DNA of 61,291 bases from Moraxella lacunata (GTDB lineage Bacteria > Pseudomonadota > Gammaproteobacteria > Pseudomonadales > Moraxellaceae): contig NZ_MXAN01000064.1 of NCBI RefSeq assembly GCF_002027545.1, forward strand, positions 1 through 61,291, read 5' to 3'. Every line of letters begins with the position of its first letter. Position 1 is the stretch's first letter. A program made the position numbers and the translations under genes. Shown piece after piece: positions 55,850 to 61,291 of this stretch. The notes under the pieces were generated by a model, which was not told where the DNA came from, made no database searches, and was given only the letters and a program-made list of their open reading frames with translations.

Positions 55850-55870
55850 GGTGCATAACCCGCACCTTAC
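55850..55870. repeat. F1 half element, right side of the nuclease gene
   Basis: GGTGCATAACCCGCACC then TTAC. On the minus strand GTAAGG supplies the tyrA stop codon (55867-55869). Confidence 0.65.
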
Positions 55871-56793
55871 TTATCACTCTTTAACTGCTCTTTTTCAATC
55901 AATAACCGCCCAAAATATTCCCGAGCATTTTTGGCAATCTCAAAAGTTTCTAATAACTTTTCAGAATTGTCATTTTCAATATCAGATTTTAATTGATTTA
56001 AAATCGCCTGATAGTCATCAAGCCCCTGCAATACCGCTTGTTTATTTGCCAAAAAAATGTCGTGCCACATAATCGGACTACTTGCCGAAATACGACTAAA
56101 ATCCCGAAATCCGCCCGCTGCATAGCGAAAAATATTTAAATTCTCATCATCTTTGGCAAGCTGATAAGTCAAAGCATAAGACAATAAATGGGGCAAATGA
56201 CTGGTTAGGCTTAGGATTTCATCGTGCTTTTGTGGGGTCATGAGACTGACGACCGCTCCGATATTTTGCCATAAGTCTATGATTTTATTGGTATAAATAT
56301 CGTCCGCTTGATTGGGGCAGATGATAAGGGCGTGATTGACAAACAAATCCGCCTTACGAGAGAGTACCCCAGACCGCTCCGCCCCTGCAATGGGGTGAGC
56401 AGGGACAAAATTTAGGTCAATGCCCGTCTCATCTTGGGCGGTGTTGCAAGCGGTGATGACGTTCATTTTGGTGCTACACACGTCGCTTACGATACAGTCG
56501 TCCGCCAAAAGTCCGCTTTTTTTGGCGTGGGCGAGCGTACGAAAAATCGGTAACACCGCTTGCACAGGCACACAAATCACCACCAAATCGCACCCTTGTA
56601 GCACGTCCGTGAGCATGGACGAGCCGTGCGAGATAAGCCCAATCTCTTGGGCGGTTTTTAGGGTGTCGGCATTGTCATCGCACGCCACAATCTCATGGGT
56701 GAGCTTTTTGTCAAGCATGGCGGTTGCAAGGCTTGCACCGATAAGCCCAAGTCCGATAATGGCGGTTTTGTTGAATAATGGTTTGGTAGTCAT
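55867..56793 (-). CDS. tyrA: Prephenate/arogenate dehydrogenase
   Basis: A 308-residue NAD-dependent enzyme of tyrosine synthesis: TAIIGLGLIGASLATAML at the N-terminus (Rossmann), HPIAGAERSG, LTSHLPHLLSYAL and FRDFSRISASSPIMW. No chorismate mutase domain. ATG 56793 was chosen because it starts at the nucleotide fold and lies 1 bp after the orphan antitoxin gene. The stop codon comes from an F1 repeat. Gene order pheA-tyrA-aroA is kept with insertions. Confidence 0.94.
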   Translation of the reverse strand: MTTKPLFNKTAIIGLGLIGASLATAMLDKKLTHEIVACDDNADTLKTAQEIGLISHGSSMLTDVLQGCDLVVICVPVQAVLPIFRTLAHAKKSGLLADDCIVSDVCSTKMNVITACNTAQDETGIDLNFVPAHPIAGAERSGVLSRKADLFVNHALIICPNQADDIYTNKIIDLWQNIGAVVSLMTPQKHDEILSLTSHLPHLLSYALTYQLAKDDENLNIFRYAAGGFRDFSRISASSPIMWHDIFLANKQAVLQGLDDYQAILNQLKSDIENDNSEKLLETFEIAKNAREYFGRLLIEKEQLKSDK

Positions 56794-56794
56794 T

Positions 56795-57037
56795 TCATTC
56801 ACTTGGCACAATATCCACAGGAACGGCAGGAATATTGGTTTTTAGCATACCAAACCCTGATTTAATTTGCTTTTTTGGTTCGTCTTGATGAGTGGGCGAT
56901 AAAAATTGGAAATTGCCACTTTGTTCATCAAATTGAATGGTTAATGGCGACCCTTTTTTTGCTCCGATTTTTTCAAAAAGCCAAATCGGCAATGTTACTT
57001 GCCCGTATTCGTTAATCGTTACCGTATCAGTAATCAT
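56795..57037 (-). CDS. Orphan AbrB/MazE-type antitoxin
   Basis: An 80-residue SpoVT/AbrB-type DNA-binding protein: TVTINEYGQVTLPIWLFEKIGAKKG forms the swapped-hairpin barrel; the tail SGFGMLKTNIPAVPVD is the toxin-neutralising motif of VapB antitoxins. No PIN or MazF toxin gene adjoins it. It ends directly before tyrA. It may be a relic, may neutralise a distant toxin, or may regulate tyrA. Confidence 0.8.
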   Translation of the reverse strand: MITDTVTINEYGQVTLPIWLFEKIGAKKGSPLTIQFDEQSGNFQFLSPTHQDEPKKQIKSGFGMLKTNIPAVPVDIVPSE

Positions 57038-57062
57038 TAGTTGCTCCCTATTTAAAATTACT

Positions 57063-57203
57063 GGTATTGTTTAATAAAGATATATTTTAAAATTCGGGCG
57101 TGTAGGGGTAAATTACATTCGCCCAATTATCAGATTTTAATACAGGGCAAATTGCAATTTGCCTCTACAAATCCGCCCAAAGGTAGGGTTAATTAACAAT
57201 ACC
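57063..57203 (+). mobile_element. 141-bp MITE-like element carrying an F2 core, copy 2
   Basis: GGTATTGTTTAATAAAG... to ...TTAATTAACAATACC, same size and layout as the element at 50591. F2 core is GTAGGGGTAAAT...GCCTCTAC. It lies between pheA and the antitoxin gene. Confidence 0.7.
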
Positions 57204-57241
57204 AAATCACCCCAAAACAGGGCAATTTTATCATCCTGATT

Positions 57242-58354
57242 TTATAAAACCGCCTTCGGATATGACCCCAATACTCGCACGTCTTTGGCGATTTTGGCAA
57301 TGTCGTCAATGGCGTTTTTGACGTTGTCGTCAGTGATATGCCCCGTCATGTCAATAAAGAACACATACGCCCATTTGTTCGGACGCTCGGGGCGAGTTTC
57401 AATGCTCGTCATGGATATGCCATGTTTTTTTAGGGGTTCTAGTAGCTCAATCAACGCCCCTGCACGGTCTGGGCTTGATACGACTATGGACGTTTTGTCC
57501 TGCCCGCTTGGGGCGACCGCTTCATGCCCGATGATAAGAAAGCGAGTGGTGTTGTTGGGGTTATCCTCAATGTTTTCGTACAACTTGTGCAAGCCGTATT
57601 CTGCCACTGCCACATCACCTGCAATGGCTGCCGAATGCCATTCGTTTTGTAGGCGTTTTGCCGCCTCGCCATTACTGGATACCGCCACACGCTCCACATT
57701 GGGGAAATTGACATCAAGCCAATGACGGCACTGGGCAAGCGACTGCTGGTGCGAATAAATGCGACTTAGGCTGTCCACTTTGGTGTGTTCTGCCACCAAA
57801 AAGTTATGATGAATGGACAACTCCACCTCGCCGATGATTTTTAGGCTTGACCCCAAAAATGCGTCCAACGTATGATTGACCACGCCCTCGGATGAGTTTT
57901 CCACAGGCACCACGCCATACATGGCAGAGCCTGCCTCCACTTCACGAAACACATCGGTAATCGTGGCAAGCGGTACGGTTGTCGCTGCCTTGCCAAAATG
58001 TTTTAGGGCAGCAGCGTGGGTAAACGTGCCAACAGGCCCCAAAAAAGCGACCTTTTGCGGGGCTTCTAGCTCCAAACACACCGACATAATCTCCCGGAAC
58101 AGGCGTGCCATTTTCTCACCGCTCAAAGGTCCTGTGTTGCGAGCCATGACCGCTTTTAGCACTTGGGCTTCACGTTCAGGGCGATAAAAAATGGGGTGAT
58201 CTTCATGGCTCTTTTTGGCAATGGCGACCTGTTGGGCGATGCCTGCTCGCTCGTTGATAAGTCGTTGAATTTGTTCATCAATACTGTCAATTTTGCCACG
58301 CAAATCGGTAATTTGGTTGGTGTCTAGGTTGGCTTTGGGGGTTTGTTCGCTCAT
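57242..58354 (-). CDS. pheA: Chorismate mutase / prephenate dehydratase (P-protein)
   Basis: A 370-residue bifunctional enzyme of phenylalanine synthesis. The N-terminal AroQ-type chorismate mutase domain spans about residues 14-90 (LRGKIDSIDEQIQRLINERAG). The prephenate dehydratase domain follows (VAFLGPVGTFTHAAALKHFG; VPVENSSEGVVNHTLDAF) and the C-terminal ACT domain contains GALIELLEPLKKHGISMTSIETRP, which binds phenylalanine. Divergent from the HigBA genes. Confidence 0.95.
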   Translation of the reverse strand: MSEQTPKANLDTNQITDLRGKIDSIDEQIQRLINERAGIAQQVAIAKKSHEDHPIFYRPEREAQVLKAVMARNTGPLSGEKMARLFREIMSVCLELEAPQKVAFLGPVGTFTHAAALKHFGKAATTVPLATITDVFREVEAGSAMYGVVPVENSSEGVVNHTLDAFLGSSLKIIGEVELSIHHNFLVAEHTKVDSLSRIYSHQQSLAQCRHWLDVNFPNVERVAVSSNGEAAKRLQNEWHSAAIAGDVAVAEYGLHKLYENIEDNPNNTTRFLIIGHEAVAPSGQDKTSIVVSSPDRAGALIELLEPLKKHGISMTSIETRPERPNKWAYVFFIDMTGHITDDNVKNAIDDIAKIAKDVRVLGSYPKAVL

Positions 58355-58454
58355 GTCTGTCCTTTTTTGTGTGCTAAAAATAGGCTAATGATACATGAAT
58401 ATTGGGGGTTTGGGCAAATGTTTTTTGGGGTTTTGAAAAAATTGAAATACTGGC

Positions 58455-58483
58455 TTGTAATTTTGTAGCTTGTAGGCTACAAT
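58455..58483 (+). promoter_or_regulatory. Promoter with overlapping operator for the HigBA-type module
   Basis: TTGTAA (58455-58460) and TACAAT (58478-58483) are separated by 17 bp. The spacer and -10 are overlain by the inverted repeat TTGTAGC-N6-GCTACAA (58463-58482), an expected binding site for the antitoxin, giving autoregulation. Confidence 0.7.
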
Positions 58484-58502
58484 ACTCAAAAAGAGTAATT
58501 TT

Positions 58503-58814
58503 ATGTTTACGATTGAAAAGACGGAACAGTTTGATGAGTGGCTAAAATCACTCAAAAACCCAATCGCCAAAAAGGCAGTTATTAGCCGTTTGTTACGACT
58601 TGAAATGAGGCATTTTGGCGACATTGATAATGTTGGCGAAGGTGTTTTTGAACTTCGCATTCATGTTAATGTTGGTATTAGAGTGTACGCCATACAAAAG
58701 GGCGAAACTTTTATTTTAGTATTATCAGGCAGAGATAAATCCACCCAGCAAGCCGATATTATTAAAGCCAAAGAAATTGCAAAAACTTGGGAGAATAGCA
58801 ATGAAAACCACTAA
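58503..58814 (+). CDS. RelE/ParE-family toxin (HigB-like)
   Basis: A 103-residue toxin of the addiction-module killer type: FTIEKTEQFDEWLKSLKNP at the start, ISRLLRLEMRHFGDIDNVGEGVFELRIHVNVGIRVYAI and a C-terminal basic region. RelE relatives cut mRNA on the ribosome. The toxin gene precedes the antitoxin gene as in higBA modules; the genes overlap by 14 bp. Confidence 0.9.
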   Translation: MFTIEKTEQFDEWLKSLKNPIAKKAVISRLLRLEMRHFGDIDNVGEGVFELRIHVNVGIRVYAIQKGETFILVLSGRDKSTQQADIIKAKEIAKTWENSNENH

Positions 58815-59079
58815 ATTTAACGCATTTGATTATTTTGAAAGTGATGATGAGATTTTGGATTATTTAAGTGATTGCTTTAATGATGACGACCCACAATTAT
58901 TTGTTACCGCCTTATCACATTTGATAGAGAAAAAAGGCGTTGCAGAAGTTGCCAAATTAACAGGGCTAAACCGTGAAAGCCTATACAAAACCGTGAAAGG
59001 GCGAACACAACCAACATGGGCGACCGTGCATAAAATCATACACGCTTTAAAAATCCAATCCAACTTTGCCTATGCTTAA
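58801..59079 (+). CDS. HTH antitoxin of the HigB-like toxin
   Basis: A 92-residue antidote protein with a Cro-type helix-turn-helix (GVAEVAKLTGLNRESLYKTV, then TWATVHKIIHALKI) and an N-terminal acidic region. It is expected to bind the palindrome in the promoter. ATG 58801 is used because family members start MKTTKFNAFDY-like. Confidence 0.9.
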   Translation: MKTTKFNAFDYFESDDEILDYLSDCFNDDDPQLFVTALSHLIEKKGVAEVAKLTGLNRESLYKTVKGRTQPTWATVHKIIHALKIQSNFAYA

Positions 59080-59269
59080 TTTAATTCAAACGATGACAAA
59101 CAATAAGTCCATATCTCAAAAATTGATATGGCAAATAGGTAAAGCTGATAGCAAAAACCTTATAGCATTATTAGAAAATGACAGAAAACCCAATGATGAA
59201 TTAATCGCTTTATTAGCATTAAGTAAACCGATTAAAGATAATTCGGACAATACATCCAAAGAAATTTAA
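59072..59269 (+). CDS. Possible third gene of the module, 65 aa
   Basis: A 65-residue frame from ATG 59072, overlapping the antitoxin end. Residues such as KLIWQIGKADSKNLIALL and PNDELIALLALSKP suggest helices. It could be a third component or a chance frame; codon use is similar to its neighbours. Not recognised. Confidence 0.4.
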   Translation: MLNLIQTMTNNKSISQKLIWQIGKADSKNLIALLENDRKPNDELIALLALSKPIKDNSDNTSKEI

Positions 59270-59279
59270 AAATGATACG

Positions 59280-59333
59280 GTTGGGCGAATGTGATTCGCT
59301 CCTACACGTCCAAATTTAAAATGATTCTTTGAT
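59280..59333. repeat. F2 fragment
   Basis: GGGCGAATGTGATTCGCTCC then TACACGTCCAAATTTAAAATG: the left arm of the 141-bp element in inverted orientation, truncated. Confidence 0.6.
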
Positions 59334-60215
59334 TTACTCCTGCAACACCAACGCCACCACCCAATTTTGCCGATTAAAATTACACGCCGTTTCATGATTG
59401 GGATTGCATTCTATCTCGCTTGGGGCAGGCAATATTACGTTGCCGTCATCGTCCATAGGCATTTTGCGTAACATGACGGTATGTAGCACATTTCCGCCGA
59501 TGAGCCAAATCTCTTGATTTTCCTTATCGGTCTTGACCACGATATCACAATGAGCAGGCAAACCACGTCCATTATCCGCCAAATATTCGTCCAACGCCTG
59601 ATAACTGCCAATCAGCTCACGCCCATAACTTCGCACATAGCACAGCATATCGCCCTGTTTTAGGGGGTTTGCCAAAGGGTCTGCCGTGCGATAATCGCCC
59701 ACGCCCTGCCAAGATGTGGCGATATAATCAAAATGGCGTGGCGACACATAAAAATCCACACCCGCCTGTCTCATCACATACGACACAAAGCCTGCCGACC
59801 ATGCCACATCGCTTGCAAAGGCTCGGCAAATGTTGGTGCTGGCGTTCTCGCCCCTGTCCGCCTTGTCGCAACGCTCATAAGGCAACGCCCTATCAAGCCG
59901 TGCCAACGCCCCACTATCACGCCAATACGCCACCACACGCTCCCACGCTCGTGAACCGTCCGTCAGGCGTGCGTTTTCGGACTCATAATGGCTATATTTG
60001 GCGATTTGTCCGTTTGTGGTGATAAACGGCTCGCCCCATGCCTTGTGTTCACGCAGGGCGATTTGGGCGATACGCTCGGCTTTTGGGGTGTGTGGGGCAA
60101 ATGTGGGCGTGGGCGATTGCCACAAATTGCCTTGCGAATTATTCTGTGAAGTATGTGTACTTACACAAGCAGATAGAGCTAAGGCGGTGCAAAGTAGGGG
60201 TAGAAGTTTTGGCAT
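59334..60215 (-). CDS. DUF2272 lipoprotein
   Basis: A 293-residue lipoprotein (lipobox LSAC, Cys17) with a DUF2272-type domain: IAQIALREHKAWGEPFI, DVAWSAGFVSYVMRQAGVDF, and AHCDIVVKTD with a Cys/His pattern resembling CHAP/NlpC-like amidases. It may act on peptidoglycan at the outer membrane; activity not shown. Monocistronic. Confidence 0.8.
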   Translation of the reverse strand: MPKLLPLLCTALALSACVSTHTSQNNSQGNLWQSPTPTFAPHTPKAERIAQIALREHKAWGEPFITTNGQIAKYSHYESENARLTDGSRAWERVVAYWRDSGALARLDRALPYERCDKADRGENASTNICRAFASDVAWSAGFVSYVMRQAGVDFYVSPRHFDYIATSWQGVGDYRTADPLANPLKQGDMLCYVRSYGRELIGSYQALDEYLADNGRGLPAHCDIVVKTDKENQEIWLIGGNVLHTVMLRKMPMDDDGNVILPAPSEIECNPNHETACNFNRQNWVVALVLQE

Positions 60216-60358
60216 GGGGTTTAGTTTTTTAAAAAGAAATTTATTTTATCATTAAATGGGGAGTTTAAAAAGATTGGATAAATATATTCTTATAAGAAAG
60301 TTGATATCTTTTTATAAAAAATACATCTTAATAATACCAATTTTTAATATCAAATAAT

Positions 60359-61045
60359 TTACCGACAATCAAAACTTGTCAATAATCCTTTAAAGCCGAT
60401 ATGCTCATGTAACATTTTTATGAATTCACCTTCATCAATCAATCCTTCTTTATTATCATCAAAATTATACCCATAAATTTTCTTGATGACATCGTAATGC
60501 TCTGGTTTTAGGTATTTTTTATGACTTTTTAGATAATTGGCTAAATTTGTCTCAATATCCTGCATAAGCTCGCTATCAGACTCAATATCAACAACGCCAT
60601 ACAACATCAAATAAAAAATAAAATCCTGTAAATCTTTTGCTAAAATATCGGCTTCATCATAATCATGATGAAATAGCACAATCGGCACATCATCTTTTGA
60701 TAAATATGGCAAATCATGATGATACCAAAAACAGTAATAATCCCCTAAGCCGTCTTGCAAAAATGGCACAAATAAATAATTTGGGTTGATTGCCATATGG
60801 TCATCTTGATTTAAAAACATATCTGTAATATGCTCAATATCGTCAAAATCCATAACTTCTATGTGATTAATATATAATGACAAAGGCGGATTATCCTTTA
60901 AAGTAGGATAAATTTCTTTTTTCCAATGAATATTCACTTCGCCCCACGTTAGCATATTATTTTGGCATAATGTTTTATAAATCATGGGATAATTAAATCC
61001 ATGCTTATTTTCCAAGCCTTGTAATTGTTCTAATGAAACAGTCAT
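60359..61045 (-). CDS. SMI1/KNR4-like protein
   Basis: A 228-residue acidic protein. The N-terminal part, with LEQLQGLENKHGFNYPMIYKTL and an internal FVPFLQDGLGDYYCFW, fits the SMI1/KNR4 fold common in polymorphic-toxin immunity proteins. The C-terminal third (YLKPEHYDVIKKIYGYNF) is charged. No toxin gene is nearby in the window, so it is an orphan immunity-like gene. ATG 61045 (MTVSLEQL) is chosen over an upstream start. Confidence 0.7.
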   Translation of the reverse strand: MTVSLEQLQGLENKHGFNYPMIYKTLCQNNMLTWGEVNIHWKKEIYPTLKDNPPLSLYINHIEVMDFDDIEHITDMFLNQDDHMAINPNYLFVPFLQDGLGDYYCFWYHHDLPYLSKDDVPIVLFHHDYDEADILAKDLQDFIFYLMLYGVVDIESDSELMQDIETNLANYLKSHKKYLKPEHYDVIKKIYGYNFDDNKEGLIDEGEFIKMLHEHIGFKGLLTSFDCR

Positions 61046-61141
61046 GATATTTTCCTTTAAATAACAAATGAATACCCCATTCTCAACTTTACATATACCC
61101 AAGAAACTTTAAAATTACTACAAACACAATGATGTTTGGAT

Positions 61142-61208
61142 GTAGGGGTGTGCTGAGCACGCCTTGTGCAGTAATGTCATCAAAGGGTGTGTTCAACACT
61201 CCCCCTAC
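61142..61208. repeat. F3 short inverted-repeat element
   Basis: 67-bp partner of 21473-21539: GTAGGGGTGTGCTGAGCAC...GTGTTCAACACTCCCCCTAC. Confidence 0.75.
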
Positions 61209-61258
61209 AAAGCCTATGTTGAATGTCAAATTTGTTAGGTGTGAGTGATTGATTTATC

Positions 61259-61283
61259 AAGGGCGAATCATATTCGCCCCTTG
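61259..61283. repeat. F2 fragment at window end
   Basis: AAGGGCGAATCATATTCGCC then CCTTG: one hairpin arm of the GTAGGGGCGAAT family. Confidence 0.55.
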
Positions 61284-61291
61284 TATTATAA

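Noticed and set aside
53188..56793. aroA and tyrA as a broken TyrA-AroA fusion
   Set aside because: Each gene is of full length with its own start and stop; nothing shows that a fusion ever existed in this lineage.

Overview
The window looks like chromosomal DNA of a Moraxella-type gammaproteobacterium (Moraxellaceae). It is moderately AT-rich. The rlmN-pilF-rodZ-ispG-hisS-yfgM-bamB-der gene order is recognisable, the aromatic genes pheA, tyrA and aroA lie near one another, and tyrosine catabolism is encoded by a LysR/hpd-type cluster. I see no rRNA, no tRNA, no complete insertion sequence with a transposase and no CRISPR array. Short repeats and toxin-antitoxin genes are abundant.

Layout. 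0.1-7.5 kb: copper ATPase CopA, a WG-repeat protein, a Fic toxin with a small unlisted antitoxin gene translationally coupled to ilvA, a YebC regulator, a small lipoprotein and a voltage-gated-type K+ channel. 7.7-8.9 kb: a small accessory cassette (49-aa protein plus C-protein-like XRE regulator) bracketed by two identical inverted 93-bp repeats. 8.9-14.0 kb: truC, yciB, a YciI protein, a membrane protein, mnmC, rnhB. 14.0-19.7 kb (all minus strand): a nine-gene cluster that I read as a copper/oxidant-responsive RiPP operon: HvfA-type Cys-rich precursor, RclA-type flavoprotein disulfide reductase, lipoprotein rhodanese, DUF2892 protein, HvfB-type MNIO (DUF692) enzyme, HvfC-type partner, DoxX protein, ECF sigma factor and zinc-finger anti-sigma factor. 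19.8-22.1 kb: a tiny basic protein, RtcB RNA ligase and a strongly structured, apparently self-standing small transcript. 22.1-26.1 kb: a nearly gapless five-gene unit made of an Eco47II-type restriction-modification pair, a metalloprotease-like protein, a class IV PLP enzyme and a metallophosphoesterase.

26.2-45.1 kb: der, then a 7.5-kb tyrosine-catabolic island (LysR regulator, hpd, VOC enzyme, fumarylacetoacetase, NhaC-type antiporter, maiA, scoAB), then bamB, yfgM, hisS, a third 93-bp repeat, two lipoproteins, ispG, rodZ, pilF and rlmN. No homogentisate dioxygenase of the usual cupin type is in the island; the VOC enzyme occupies its place. 45.2-50.6 kb: a decayed adenosine kinase, a histidine phosphatase, a CopZ-like chaperone, argC, an RnfB-like ferredoxin and a DUF2868 membrane protein. 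50.7-58.4 kb: folK, folB, rarD, VapBC, aroA, a PD-(D/E)XK nuclease flanked by half-repeats, tyrA, an orphan AbrB-type antitoxin and pheA. 58.5-61.1 kb: a HigBA-type module, a DUF2272 lipoprotein and a SMI1/KNR4-type protein.

How parts fit. CopA exports copper and a separate small HMA protein may carry it. The HvfA/MNIO operon would make a periplasmic or lipid-anchored copper-binding peptide, with RclA and rhodanese handling copper/reactive-chlorine and sulfur chemistry, under its own ECF sigma factor. Three toxin/antitoxin units are welded to amino-acid biosynthesis genes (ilvA, aroA, tyrA). At least four families of short inverted-repeat elements sit in the intergenic spaces, and two genes take their stop codon from one of these repeats.
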